57,387 bases of DNA from the NCBI RefSeq assembly GCF_030694575.1, contig NZ_JAUYUS010000014.1, forward strand, positions 1 to 57,387, in the 5' to 3' direction. Under the pieces are notes generated by a model. The model did not search any database. It was not told where the DNA came from and worked only from the letters and a program-made list of their open reading frames with translations. Positions 35,880 to 45,218 of this stretch are shown here, piece by piece. Within the stretch, counting starts at the first letter, position 1. Each line of letters starts with the position of its first letter. A program made the translations under genes and the position numbers. This DNA is from Parvibaculum sp. (GTDB lineage Bacteria; Pseudomonadota; Alphaproteobacteria; Parvibaculales; Parvibaculaceae).

Positions 35880-37256
35880 TCAGGCTCCGTAGCGACGCTG
35901 CAGAAGGTGATAGAGGGCCCGAATGCCCTGCGCTTCGCCACCGACAGGACGGCCAGGCCTCGGCTTGGGGGCCCAGCCATAAATGTCGAAGTGGACATGG
36001 GCCCTTGCCTTCTCGACGAAACGGCGGAGAAAGAGCGCAGCCGTGATCGAACCGGCGAAGGGGCCGTCCGACACGTGGTTCACGTCCGCGATCTTGCTTT
36101 CGAGCCATGCGTCATAGGGTTTCCAGAGCGGCATCCGCCAGAGCGGGTCCGACATGGCTTCAGCGGAGACGGCAATCTCACCCGCGAGCGCTTCATCGTC
36201 CGTGTAGAAGGGCGGCAGATCGGGGCCAAGCGCCGTGCGCGCCGCACCGGTAAGCGTCGCCATATCGATGACGAGGTCAGGCGCCTCGCTGTCGGCCTCC
36301 GCCAATGCGTCGGCAAGGACGAGGCGGCCTTCCGCGTCCGTATTGCCTATTTCGACTGTCAGTCCCTTGCGGCTCCGCAGGACGTCGCCAGGCCGGAATG
36401 CATTGCCCGAGACGCTGTTTTCCACCGCCGGGATCAGTACACGCAACTGCACATCGAGCTTGGAACTCATGATGAGCTGCGCGAGCGCCAGCACGCAAGC
36501 CGCACCGCCCATGTCCTTTTTCATCAGAAGCATGGCGCTGGAGGGTTTGAGATCGAGGCCACCGGTATCGAAGGTCACTCCCTTGCCGACCAGCGTCACC
36601 TTCGGTGCGCCCGCGCGGCCCCATCGTATGTCGATCAGGCGGGGCGCGACGGCGGCTGCGCGACCGACGGCATGGATCATCGGGTAGTTCGCGGCAAGCA
36701 ACGCCTCGCCCTCCGTCACCTCGCAAGTTGCACCGTGGCCGCGCGCAACCTCTTCGGCGGCGGCGGCGAGATCGGCCGGGCTCATGTCTGCGGCCGGGGT
36801 ATTTATAAGATCGCGGACAAGGAAGATAGCCCCGGCGATGCGGCTCACCTCTTCCCCGTCCACTCCTTCCGGAAGCACGAGGCGCGGCCACTCGCGCGGT
36901 CCGCCGGCGTAACGCGTGAACCGGTAGGTGCCGAGCGCGTAGCCGAGTGCGGCTTTTGCGGCGTCCCCATGCCTTTCGCCGGCAAACCTGTAGTCGCCCA
37001 TCGGCAACGCGGTGGCCAGTGCGCCGGCAACGAATGGATCGGCTCCATCGCCCAGCCCGAGGAGTACGCCGGCAAGGCCGCCGGAGCCGTCGGGAAGCAA
37101 CAGCACCTTGCCGGCCTCGCCCTTGAAGCCCGACGTGGCGACCCAGGCGGCGCCGGGGCCGGCATGTGTTGCACACCAGGTTTCAGTCTCGCCGGAGCGA
37201 ATTTGCCAGACGGGCGTCGCCGCCACGTCTTTTCTGGTGATAAAGATGTCGAGCAC
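35880..37256 (-). CDS. Leucyl aminopeptidase family M17 protein
   Basis: This 458-residue dizinc aminopeptidase removes N-terminal residues from peptides. The C-terminal catalytic domain carries the metal and active-site residues in VGKGVTFDTGGLDLKP (Lys225, Asp230), KKDMGG (Asp248) and the family signature NTDAEGRL (305-312). The N-terminal domain is divergent and shorter than in PepA, so the subclass (PepA versus PepB-like) is uncertain. The gene diverges from the GST-like gene. It could process peptides brought in by the nearby Yej transporter, which is inference. Confidence 0.93.
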   Translation of the reverse strand: MLDIFITRKDVAATPVWQIRSGETETWCATHAGPGAAWVATSGFKGEAGKVLLLPDGSGGLAGVLLGLGDGADPFVAGALATALPMGDYRFAGERHGDAAKAALGYALGTYRFTRYAGGPREWPRLVLPEGVDGEEVSRIAGAIFLVRDLINTPAADMSPADLAAAAEEVARGHGATCEVTEGEALLAANYPMIHAVGRAAAVAPRLIDIRWGRAGAPKVTLVGKGVTFDTGGLDLKPSSAMLLMKKDMGGAACVLALAQLIMSSKLDVQLRVLIPAVENSVSGNAFRPGDVLRSRKGLTVEIGNTDAEGRLVLADALAEADSEAPDLVIDMATLTGAARTALGPDLPPFYTDDEALAGEIAVSAEAMSDPLWRMPLWKPYDAWLESKIADVNHVSDGPFAGSITAALFLRRFVEKARAHVHFDIYGWAPKPRPGRPVGGEAQGIRALYHLLQRRYGA

Positions 37257-37358
37257 GCGGGCCTTCCGGGGTCAGGATTTACGTGATTTCGCCGGTCCGA
37301 AACCTTATAGAGAGGCCGGTGGCCCCGCAACGGCCACACTTTATCACCGGGGGACAGA

Positions 37359-38045
37359 ATGGCGGCGCCCGAGTTCGAGCTTGTGATCGGCGACAAGAAC
37401 TGGTCGAGTTGGAGCCTGCGCCCCTGGCTCTTGATGCGGCAGGCAGGCATTCCGTTTCAGGAAACCTCCATCCGCCTGCGCAGCCCGGATACAAAATCGC
37501 AGATTCTCGTTCATTCACCGACCGGCTTCGTGCCTGCCCTGAAGTGGCGCGGGGTCGTGATCGGCGACTCGCTGGCGATTTGCGAAACGATCGCCGACCT
37601 CTTTCCGGGCAAGAAGCTCTGGCCTAAAGACGCGCTCGCCCGCGCCCTCGCCCGCAGCGCCTGCTCCGAAATGCATTCGGGTTTCCAGGCCATTCGCCGC
37701 GACATGCCGATGGCGGTTCTGGAGCGTCATAATGGCGAAGGGCATACAGAAGAAGCCCTCGCCAGCGCGCGTCGTGTAATCGAGCTGTGGCGTGCGCTGC
37801 GCGGCCGCTTTGGCCGGCAGGCGACCGAGGATCAAGGTTTTCTTTTCGGCCATTTCACCGTGGCGGACGCCATGTTTGCACCGGTGGTCACACGGTTCGA
37901 AACCTATGGCGTCAACCTCGGCGCCTTGGGCGATGACGGCATGGTACGCGCCTATATGGACGCCATATTGACGCTACCCTCCATGCGGGACTGGATCGCC
38001 GGGGCTGAAGCGGAAGAGAAGGAAAAAGCGGCTGCGACGGCCTAG
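37359..38045 (+). CDS. Glutathione S-transferase family protein
   Basis: This 228-residue GST-like protein has an N-terminal thioredoxin-fold domain (LVIGDKNWSSWSLRPWLLM, with the cis-Pro segment TGFVPALKW and the ES-type DSLAICETIADLF glutathione-binding strand). An all-helical C-terminal domain (GHFTVADAMFAPVV) follows. The SSWSLR segment is typical of an environmental GST subgroup with a Ser/Trp active-site region. The ATG has GGGGGA six bases upstream. The substrate is unknown. Its stop codon shares a CTAG tetranucleotide with the stop of the opposing gene. Confidence 0.88.
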   Translation: MAAPEFELVIGDKNWSSWSLRPWLLMRQAGIPFQETSIRLRSPDTKSQILVHSPTGFVPALKWRGVVIGDSLAICETIADLFPGKKLWPKDALARALARSACSEMHSGFQAIRRDMPMAVLERHNGEGHTEEALASARRVIELWRALRGRFGRQATEDQGFLFGHFTVADAMFAPVVTRFETYGVNLGALGDDGMVRAYMDAILTLPSMRDWIAGAEAEEKEKAAATA

Positions 38046-39172
38046 GGCGCGCCGTCGGCAATCAGCCCTTGTTGCCTGTAGTACCGCTCCGCTCCTTCGT
38101 GGAGCGGGACGGGAATGGACGAGATAGCGAATTTCTCTCTCTCTTTCTCATCTCCCGGCAGGAGGCCCGGCAAGGCCGGTCCTGAAAGCAGGACCCGGTT
38201 CCCCGGAAAAAAGAGCGCCTCGGTGATTTTGTAGACGATATCGGGATCCGCCTGCTCATTCACCACCCATACCATCGATACACCGAGGGTCCGCGTTGCG
38301 GGAACAAAGCGGTAGAGATCATCCGGGATTTCCAGGGGCTGAAAGCTCTCGCCGGGATGAGTGAGCTGCTGAACCTCTTCCCCATCGATAGGCACGATGT
38401 TGATGGAGCCGCGATCGGCGAGACTGGCAATTTCCGCCGATGGCAAGGCGTCGACGAGAAAGAAAGCGTCCAGTTGACCGCGTAGCGTCAGATCGATGGC
38501 GGTCGCCGTATCGTACTCCGAAAGCTGCACCGTACGGCGACCAAGGCTGTGGACGGCGAGAACGGGGAGCGCCGCCTCCCGTGTGCCGGACCCCGCGGGC
38601 CCGACGGAGACGCGCATATCCCTCAGGTCTGCGACGGAGCCGATGTTGGCATTGCGGCTGGCGACGAGATAAAGCGCCTCCCGATAAACCCCGGCGATAG
38701 CGCGAAGGTTCCGGATCGGCTTCTCGCCTTTGAATGGCGTCTCGGCCTGTGCTGCTAATTCGAGAACGGGAGCGGCGACGAGAGCGGAATCGAAAAGACC
38801 CGCGCTCACGGCCCGAACATTGGCAACCGGTCCTGCGGAAGACCTTGCGACTGCAACGAGCCCGGCAACACCGCAGGGCATGCCCCGCTCGCACCGCGGC
38901 GTTCCCGGCGGGCGGCTGATTGCAGCGGCCAGCCTCTCACCGACGGCGAAATAATCGTCCCCCGCGCTGCCGGTGCCGATCTGAAAGAAGATGACCGCTT
39001 CCGGCGGTTCCTCCAGGCTAGCCGGTGGACGGAGGTAGAAAAGAACCCCCGCCACAAGGACGGCTGCGGCACCCAAAACCGTTATGGCGGCGCGCGCGGA
39101 GATGCGGGAAGCGGCCACCTTTACCGGTTCGTACAATCGCAGGGCCGTGTCCCAAAATTGCTTCGGCTTCAT
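38042..39172 (-). CDS. TAXI-type TRAP solute-binding protein, membrane-anchored, orphan
   Basis: This 376-residue protein has a cytoplasmic N-terminus of ~28 residues, one hydrophobic helix (~29-47) and a TAXI-family binding domain (FFQIGTGSAGDDYFAVGERLA, AVSAGLFDSALVAAP, LRDMRVSVGPAGSGTREAALPVL, YDTATAIDLTLRGQLDAFFLVD). TAXI proteins normally deliver substrates to DctQM-type TRAP permeases, but no such genes are near. The helix lacks an obvious cleavage site, so the protein may be anchored. The frame extends to 39346, but ATG 39172 is the better start, although its ribosome site is weak. Confidence 0.85.
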   Translation of the reverse strand: MKPKQFWDTALRLYEPVKVAASRISARAAITVLGAAAVLVAGVLFYLRPPASLEEPPEAVIFFQIGTGSAGDDYFAVGERLAAAISRPPGTPRCERGMPCGVAGLVAVARSSAGPVANVRAVSAGLFDSALVAAPVLELAAQAETPFKGEKPIRNLRAIAGVYREALYLVASRNANIGSVADLRDMRVSVGPAGSGTREAALPVLAVHSLGRRTVQLSEYDTATAIDLTLRGQLDAFFLVDALPSAEIASLADRGSINIVPIDGEEVQQLTHPGESFQPLEIPDDLYRFVPATRTLGVSMVWVVNEQADPDIVYKITEALFFPGNRVLLSGPALPGLLPGDEKEREKFAISSIPVPLHEGAERYYRQQGLIADGAP

Positions 39173-39248
39173 AAGAACTATCCAGACGCAGCAAACGGAT
39201 CGGCGCGACCCGGGTTGTATGATCCTCGAATCCTCTCGGTTCCTATAA

Positions 39249-39263
39249 TTAATCCTTTCTTGA
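39249..39263. promoter_or_regulatory. Imperfect CtrA-like element upstream of tadD
   Basis: TTAA-N7-TTGA, one mismatch from the CtrA consensus TTAA-N7-TTAA, lies about 80 bases before the tadD ATG and next to a consensus -10-like TATAAT at 39244-39249. The match is weak on its own; the two perfect sites elsewhere in the locus make it worth listing. Confidence 0.3.
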
Positions 39264-39344
39264 CCGCTGTGTCTCAATATCGCTTCAGAACATGGTCCTG
39301 TTCGCACGGGGCCATCCCGATTCCATGTGCCGGGACCGACCGTC

Positions 39345-40328
39345 ATGAAGCTTTTCGCAGATCAGACCCAGCGATCCGCCCTTCGCGCTCCACGCAGCGG
39401 CTGGCTTGCATTGGCTACGCTCTGCTCCGTCATCGCGCTTTCCGGTTGCGCGTCGACCGGCACAACCCCCGTCGCCCAAGCGTCCAAAGAGGCGGCGCAA
39501 GCCCGGATCGACGAGCCGGCGCTTCGCAATGCGGCCATCGAAAGCACCAAGACACAGGACTATGTGGCGGCGGCGGCTTATTGGGGCGCGCTTTACGAGC
39601 GCACACCGGGCGACGCCACCACAGCTGTCCACTATTCGAAGGCGCTCCGGCAGATCGGCTCGATCGAGCAGTCGCTCACGGTGATGCAGCGCGCCCGGAT
39701 TAAATTCCCCGAGAACGCGGAGGTGCTTGCCGAAGCAGGAAAGGCGTTGACCGCAAGTGGCCGGCCGGACCAGGGCGTCGCAATGCTTGAAGCCGCGGCA
39801 CTGCAATCACCGAAGGACTGGAGCATCCGGTCCGCTCTCGGCGTGGCTCTCGACCAGATGGGGCGCTACGACGAAGCCAAGGGCCGTTACAACGAATCCC
39901 TCGCGCTGTCGCCCGACAACCCCTCCGTGCTCACCAATCTGGGCCTGTCCTACGCCTTGACGGGCGATCTCGATATGGCCGAGCGGACGCTCCGCAAGGC
40001 TGTAGCGGACACCCGCGCCGATGCTTACGCGCGGCAGAACCTCGCCATCGTTCTCGGTCTTAAAGGCAATTTCGACGAGGCCGAGCGGCTGGCACGGGCC
40101 GACCTGCCGGCCAATGTCGCGGACGGCAACATGGCCTATCTGCGTTCGATGCTGTCGCAGCCAGCCCTTTGGAAGCAACTGGAAGAGCTCGACCGGCAGC
40201 CCGAGGGAACGGCACCGGCAAGCCCGCCGGCTGCGAAGCCGGCCGCTGCGAAAGAAAGCCATGCCTTCCCCGAAGCTGAAGACCAGGTGTCGTCGCTGCC
40301 GCCCGAGACGCGCGTTTCCATTTACTAG
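39345..40328 (+). CDS. tadD: TadD-like tetratricopeptide lipoprotein
   Basis: This 327-residue protein has a lipobox LSGC (Cys35), so it is an outer-membrane lipoprotein. Residues ~60-270 form about six TPR units (TKTQDYVAAAAYWGALYERT, RYDEAKGRYNESLALSPDNP, GNFDEAERLARADLP). A Pro/Ala-rich tail ends the protein. TadD is the pilotin-like factor for the Tad secretin. It is transcribed toward the tadABC end of the pilus operon and separated from it by a bidirectional terminator. ATG 39345 was chosen because the signal peptide begins there. Confidence 0.88.
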   Translation: MKLFADQTQRSALRAPRSGWLALATLCSVIALSGCASTGTTPVAQASKEAAQARIDEPALRNAAIESTKTQDYVAAAAYWGALYERTPGDATTAVHYSKALRQIGSIEQSLTVMQRARIKFPENAEVLAEAGKALTASGRPDQGVAMLEAAALQSPKDWSIRSALGVALDQMGRYDEAKGRYNESLALSPDNPSVLTNLGLSYALTGDLDMAERTLRKAVADTRADAYARQNLAIVLGLKGNFDEAERLARADLPANVADGNMAYLRSMLSQPALWKQLEELDRQPEGTAPASPPAAKPAAAKESHAFPEAEDQVSSLPPETRVSIY

Positions 40329-40378
40329 AATCGTGCCGGCCCCGGGACCTGAACTACTATTTCATCAGCGGACACAAA

Positions 40379-40410
40379 AAGGCGCCTCCCGGACTTTCGG
40401 CAGGCGCCTT
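40379..40410. terminator. Bidirectional terminator between tadD and tadC
   Basis: A 7-bp stem of GGCGCCT (40381-40387) with AGGCGCC (40402-40408) is extended by AA/TT, with an A-run on the left and a T-containing tail on the right. It can end both convergent transcripts. Confidence 0.7.
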
Positions 40411-40429
40411 CTCGCTTTTATGTACCTCG

Positions 40430-41404
40430 TCAGGTATTCGCCAGCGTCTTGATGATGGCCGGGCCAAGAATGACCCCGAAGAGCACCGGCAGAAAAAATA
40501 CGATCATCGGCACGGTGAGCTTCGGTGGCAGGCCTGCGGCCTTCTTTTCGGCTTCCGACATTCGGATATCGCGGTTCTCCTGCGCCATGACGCGAAGCGC
40601 CTGACCCAGCGGCGTGCCGTAGCGCTCGGCCTGAATAAGGCTCGTCGCCACCGCCTTCACGCCGGGAAGCCCCGTGCGTCTGGCGAGGTTCTCATAGGCC
40701 ATGCGGCGTTCCTGCAGATAGGAAAGCTCCGCCGTGGTGAGACCGAGCTCCTCGGCCAGTTCGACCGACTGCGCGCCGATTTCGGCAGCGACTTTCTGGA
40801 ATGCGGCCTCGATCGACATGCCGGACTCGACACAGATCAGCAGAAGATCGAGCGCATCCGGAAAGGCCTTGCGGATCGAATCCTGCCGGCGGCTGATCAC
40901 ATTCTCGACGAAGAGGTTTGGCAGATAGAAGCCGACAAAGGCGGCTGCGCAGGCGACGGCAAGACGTCCCACCGGTTGCAGCCCGAAACTATTGAGGAAC
41001 GTAAGGTAGAGCAATGTGACCAAGAACAGCAGCGGCGGCATCACAAAGCGAAAGAAGACGAAGGTGTACATCGGCCCGGGGCCGCGGAAGCCGGCCTGAC
41101 GCAACTTCTCCTTCACGGCGGCATTTTCAAGCACATTGCCACTCGCGAACTTTTCGACCACCTGCTTCATGAAGCCTTTCGGTGTATGACGGAGACGCGT
41201 CTTCTCCTGCGCGAGCGCCTCGCGAGCGCGAGCGCGCATCGCTTCGCGCTCGGTCGAGACGTATTTCATACGTGTGGAAAGCTTGTCCGTGTTCATGAGC
41301 GGCGCGGTCAGCGTGAAAATGGTCGCGAAGGCGGCCACGCCAGTGAGGAGCATCACCACGTTTTCCACGTTGAACATATTTTCCACAAGCTCGAACACGC
41401 TCAT
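40430..41404 (-). CDS. tadC: Tad pilus inner-membrane platform protein TadC
   Basis: This is a 324-residue GspF/T2SSF-domain protein. The N-terminal hydrophobic segment at ~12-35 is followed by a cytoplasmic helical region, two adjacent membrane helices (~115-165), the GspF domain (AFPDALDLLLICVESGMSIEAAFQKVA, ERYGTPLGQALRVMAQE) and a C-terminal helix (MIVFFLPVLFGVILGPAII). With TadB it forms the platform on which the TadA ATPase acts. It is the last gene of the cpa/tad operon, nine bases after tadB. Confidence 0.94.
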   Translation of the reverse strand: MSVFELVENMFNVENVVMLLTGVAAFATIFTLTAPLMNTDKLSTRMKYVSTEREAMRARAREALAQEKTRLRHTPKGFMKQVVEKFASGNVLENAAVKEKLRQAGFRGPGPMYTFVFFRFVMPPLLFLVTLLYLTFLNSFGLQPVGRLAVACAAAFVGFYLPNLFVENVISRRQDSIRKAFPDALDLLLICVESGMSIEAAFQKVAAEIGAQSVELAEELGLTTAELSYLQERRMAYENLARRTGLPGVKAVATSLIQAERYGTPLGQALRVMAQENRDIRMSEAEKKAAGLPPKLTVPMIVFFLPVLFGVILGPAIIKTLANT

Positions 41405-41412
41405 TCCCGATC

Positions 41413-42399
41413 CTAAAACTTGAAGTCGATCATCTTTTTCATGATGAGAACGCCAATAGTCATCCACATGAGACCGCCGACGATGATCATGTTTCCGGCC
41501 GTGGTCGTGAAGAGAACATCCATATAGCCTGGTGAAGTGATATAGATGAGCAGCATGACGCCCGGCGGCAGCGCTCCGATAATGCCGGCGGAAGCTTTCG
41601 CCTCCTGTGACATGGCCTGGATCTTTCCGCGCATCTTCTTGCGTTCACGGAGCACCTTTGAAAGGTTGCCAAGCGCTTCGGAAAGATTGCCGCCTGTCTT
41701 CTGTTGAATGGCCAGAACGATCTGAAAGAAGTTCACCTCCGGGAGAGGCATACGTTCGTAGATTTTCGCGAGACCCTGCTCCAACGTCACGCCGACGCGC
41801 TGGCCCTCCACGATGCCTTGGAACTCCGTGCGGATGGGCTCCGGCGATTCCGTCGCAATGAGCTTCAGGCAATCATTGACGGGAAGGCCGGACTTCACGC
41901 CGCGCACGATGACGTCGATCGCATTCGCGAATTCTTCAGTGAATGCCTTCTGACGACGTTTGATGAGATAGGCAAGGACCCATCGCGGCAGGCCGAACCC
42001 GCCGGCGAACCCCCCAAGTGCCGCAATCACCATCGAAAGACCGGAGATTTTCAGGAGGAGCGCACAGACAAGACCCGCTACGATACTCGCGATGTAGAAG
42101 GTACGAGGCTCGATATCGAGCCCCGCCCGTTCTATGCGCGTGCTCAGCGAAATCCTCTTGTTCTGCTCTTTCTGCTGCGCCTCGAGGCCTTTGAGCGTTT
42201 CCTGCATCTGCTTGCGGCGCTTTTCGCTGTTGTCGACCTCTCCGTCAACCGAGGTAAGCCGCGCGTTGCCCGCTCGCGTGACGCGCTCGACTCGTTTCTT
42301 CGACCGAGATTCGCCGCCGACAAACAGGAACCCTAGCGCGCCGAAGCAAAGAGCGGCGAGCAGGGCGATACCGAATATAATCAGGGTTGCCTGATCCAT
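41413..42399 (-). CDS. tadB: Tad pilus inner-membrane platform protein TadB
   Basis: This is a 328-residue T2SSF-domain protein with one N-terminal membrane helix (~5-28), a charged coiled stretch (~30-85), two central helices (~100-140) and the domain with NAIDVIVRGVKSGLPVNDCLKL and QKTGGNLSEALGNLSKVLRER. A final hydrophobic pair ends in MKKMIDFKF. It is the partner of TadC in pilus assembly. Start ATG 42399 lies 19 bases after the tadA stop; the longer frame to 42645 overlaps tadA and is rejected. Confidence 0.94.
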   Translation of the reverse strand: MDQATLIIFGIALLAALCFGALGFLFVGGESRSKKRVERVTRAGNARLTSVDGEVDNSEKRRKQMQETLKGLEAQQKEQNKRISLSTRIERAGLDIEPRTFYIASIVAGLVCALLLKISGLSMVIAALGGFAGGFGLPRWVLAYLIKRRQKAFTEEFANAIDVIVRGVKSGLPVNDCLKLIATESPEPIRTEFQGIVEGQRVGVTLEQGLAKIYERMPLPEVNFFQIVLAIQQKTGGNLSEALGNLSKVLRERKKMRGKIQAMSQEAKASAGIIGALPPGVMLLIYITSPGYMDVLFTTTAGNMIIVGGLMWMTIGVLIMKKMIDFKF

Positions 42400-42418
42400 A
42401 TTTTCTTTCGCAACCCCC

Positions 42419-43888
42419 TCAGCCTTGGGCGCGGTCGAGCGCGGCGGCCAAGGCCTGGTGCTGATTGTAGTAGCGCGCGCGATCCCAGAACGAAGGACGT
42501 GCGATGCCCGTGGATTTGTGTTTTCCGATGATGCGCCCCGTTTCATCCTCGCCCTCGATCTCATAGACGAAGAGATCTTGCGTGATGATGACGTCGCCTT
42601 CGGTACCCAGCACTTCCGTGATGTGCGTAATACGACGCGAGCCATCGCGCAGGCGAGCCGCCTGAATGACGACGTCGATCGACCCGCAGATCATTTCGCG
42701 GATCGTCTTCGAGGGCAGCGCATAGCCGCCCATCGTAATCATGCTTTCGAGGCGCGAGAGCGCTTCGCGCGGGCTGTTCGCATGGAGCGTGCCCATGGAG
42801 CCGTCATGACCGGTGTTCATGGCCTGGAGAAGATCGAAGGCTTCCGGTCCGCGAACTTCGCCGACGATGATGCGTTCGGGACGCATGCGCAGACAGTTGC
42901 GGACGAGTTCCGTCATCGTCACCTGACCTTGTCCTTCAAGGTTCGGCGGGCGGGTTTCGAGACGGACGACATGAGGCTGCTGGAGCTGCAATTCGGCGGC
43001 GTCCTCACAGGTGATGACGCGCTCGTCGGTGTCAATGAAGCCGGTGAGACAGTTCAGAAGCGTCGTTTTGCCTGAACCTGTACCGCCCGAGATCAGCACG
43101 TTGCAGCGGACCTTTCCGATAATTCCGAGAACCTCCGCACCTTCCTGCGAGATCGAATTGTACTGAACGAGATCGTTCATCATCAGCTTGTCGCGGCGGA
43201 ATTTTCGGATAGTCAGCGCGGGCCCGTCGATGGCAAGCGGCGGCACGATCACGTTAACGCGGCTGCCGTCGGGCAGGCGGGCGTCGCATATCGGGCTCGA
43301 TTCATCTACGCGGCGGCCGACCTGGCTCACAATTCGCTGGCAGATATTCATCAGCTGGCTGTTGTCGCGGAACCGGACGTTCGTCAGCTCGACCTTGCCA
43401 TTCACTTCGATGAAGGTGCGTTCGCAACCGTTCACCATGATGTCGGCAATGTCGTCGCGCGCGAGGAGCGGTTCGAGCGGTCCATAGCCGAGCACGTCGT
43501 TGCAGATATCCTGCAGGAGAGCTTCCTGCTCGGAGATCGACATGACGACATTTTTTATCGACAGGATTTCGTTGACGATGTCGCGGATTTCCTCGCGCGC
43601 GCTTTCCGCGTCGAGCTGGGCAAGCTGCGTGAGGTCGATCGTGTCGATCAGCGCGTTGAAGATCGTCGTCTTGATCTGGTAGTAATTTTCCGAGCGATGG
43701 TCACCGGCCCGTGCCTGAACGGCAGGCTTCGGCGCCGTCTGCTTCGGCGGCAGCGGTTTCGGAGGCGCGGCCGCGGCCGTAGCCGCAGGAGCGGCGGCGC
43801 TCCCTTCCTGCCGTGGTACGGCAGGCGCGGGCGCCGCTGCTGACTTGCGCGGGGCTGCTGCCTGACCTTCGGTCCGCCTTCCAAACAC
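42419..43888 (-). CDS. tadA: Tad pilus assembly/retraction ATPase TadA (CpaF)
   Basis: This is a 489-residue secretion ATPase of the PilB/GspE superfamily, CpaF branch. A ~60-residue Ala/Pro-rich N-terminal tail precedes the helical domain. Then follow [21 protein letters not shown], Walker [12 protein letters not shown] (~270), the Asp box [15 protein letters not shown], Walker [13 protein letters not shown] and the His box [13 protein letters not shown]. All catalytic motifs are intact. It drives pilin polymerisation at the TadBC platform. It lies 16 bases after cpaE. Confidence 0.96.
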   Translation of the reverse strand: MFGRRTEGQAAAPRKSAAAPAPAVPRQEGSAAAPAATAAAAPPKPLPPKQTAPKPAVQARAGDHRSENYYQIKTTIFNALIDTIDLTQLAQLDAESAREEIRDIVNEILSIKNVVMSISEQEALLQDICNDVLGYGPLEPLLARDDIADIMVNGCERTFIEVNGKVELTNVRFRDNSQLMNICQRIVSQVGRRVDESSPICDARLPDGSRVNVIVPPLAIDGPALTIRKFRRDKLMMNDLVQYNSISQEGAEVLGIIGKVRCNVLISGGTGSGKTTLLNCLTGFIDTDERVITCEDAAELQLQQPHVVRLETRPPNLEGQGQVTMTELVRNCLRMRPERIIVGEVRGPEAFDLLQAMNTGHDGSMGTLHANSPREALSRLESMITMGGYALPSKTIREMICGSIDVVIQAARLRDGSRRITHITEVLGTEGDVIITQDLFVYEIEGEDETGRIIGKHKSTGIARPSFWDRARYYNQHQALAAALDRAQG

Positions 43889-43904
43889 GACGAGCTACCT
43901 CCGT

Positions 43905-45218
43905 TTATCCCTTGCGGGACAGAAAACTGAAGAATGACGACTTGGTGGGCTTCGGAGCGCGCAGGTCGCGCCCGCAAAGCTGCTGCGCGAGGAAGCGGAA
44001 ACCTTCCGTGGTCTTTCCCTTCGGATCGAGCTCCTCGATCATCTGGCCATTATTCGCCGCCGTACCAAAGAGGCCCGGATTGAAGGGAAGCACCAGGGTA
44101 GCCTCTGCGCCGACCGCTTCGGTGAAATCCTTCACTGGAATTTCCGGACGTTTCGGCATGCCTACCTGGTTCAGTACGATATGCGCGGCGTTGTCGTTCG
44201 GGCGGGCCTGACGCACGAGATCCAGAATGTTCTTGGCGTTACGAAGGCTCGCGAGATCCGGCGTGGCCGTGATGACGATTTCATCAGCCGTCAACAGGAC
44301 TTTCTTTGTCCACGGCGCCCAGACATGCGGCAGATCGACAACCACGCACGGCACACCCTCACGCACGATATCGAGTACCGTTTCGCAGCTGTCGCCATCC
44401 ATTTCGAAGTCGCGATCGAGAATCGCCGGCGCGGCAAACAGGCTCAACCGGTCGGTGCACTTCACCAGCAGGCGATCGAGGAGTACGTCGTCGAGACGCT
44501 CAGGCGCCATCAATGCATCGGCGATGCCTTGCGCGGGATCCTGGTTGAAGTCGAGACCCGCGGTGCCGAAAGGCAGATCGAGATCGGTTATGATGACATC
44601 TTCGTTCATGCCGGTGGAAATGCACCAGCCGATATTGTGGGCGATGGTACTCGAGCCCGTGCCGCCCTTGGCGCCGATAAAGGCAATGGTGCGGCCGATC
44701 GGCGGCGCGTCCGGATCGACATAAAGCCTTGAGATCGCCTCGATGACGCCCATCGGATGAAGCGGTGCCACCAGATATTCATTGACGCCCTGGCGGATCA
44801 TCTCGCGGTAGAGCGAGACATCGTTCATATGGCCGACGACGACAACCTTGGTGCCTGCGTCGCAGACTTCGGCAAGAGAAGTGAGCTGCGAGAAGAGCTC
44901 GTCCCCGGCTGCGCGCGATTCGACCATGATGAGGTTCGGCGTTGCGCTCTGCTGGTACTGGGCTATCGCGGCGGGAATGCCGCCCATATGGACGGTAAGA
45001 TGCGCCTTGGCAAGCCGGCGGTCCTCGCCGGCGCGCTGGATGGCGCTGCCGGTGGCCGGCTGCTCGCAAAACGCGTGAATCGTGATCCGGGGTACGGGCT
45101 TCACCACGGCAAGCCCGTCCGCCTCATGAACGGTGGCGGAAAAGGCGTGAGGAGGCGACTGACGCTCGGGCATCGGCGGCGCTTCCACCGGAATATCCTT
45201 GTGGGCCAAATTGCTCAT
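43905..45218 (-). CDS. cpaE: Tad pilus localisation protein CpaE (TadZ), MinD/ParA-like
   Basis: This is a 437-residue protein with an N-terminal receiver-like domain (~75-165: NLIMVESRAAGDELFSQLTSL, VVVVGHMNDVSLYREMI) and a C-terminal MinD/ParA ATPase domain. Its deviant Walker A is GAKGGTGSSTIAHN: the usual GKS/T lysine is Ser, but the signature lysine (GAKGG) remains, as in Caulobacter CpaE. CpaE/TadZ places the pilus machine at the pole. The ATG overlaps the cpaD stop (TAATG). Confidence 0.94.
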   Translation of the reverse strand: MSNLAHKDIPVEAPPMPERQSPPHAFSATVHEADGLAVVKPVPRITIHAFCEQPATGSAIQRAGEDRRLAKAHLTVHMGGIPAAIAQYQQSATPNLIMVESRAAGDELFSQLTSLAEVCDAGTKVVVVGHMNDVSLYREMIRQGVNEYLVAPLHPMGVIEAISRLYVDPDAPPIGRTIAFIGAKGGTGSSTIAHNIGWCISTGMNEDVIITDLDLPFGTAGLDFNQDPAQGIADALMAPERLDDVLLDRLLVKCTDRLSLFAAPAILDRDFEMDGDSCETVLDIVREGVPCVVVDLPHVWAPWTKKVLLTADEIVITATPDLASLRNAKNILDLVRQARPNDNAAHIVLNQVGMPKRPEIPVKDFTEAVGAEATLVLPFNPGLFGTAANNGQMIEELDPKGKTTEGFRFLAQQLCGRDLRAPKPTKSSFFSFLSRKG

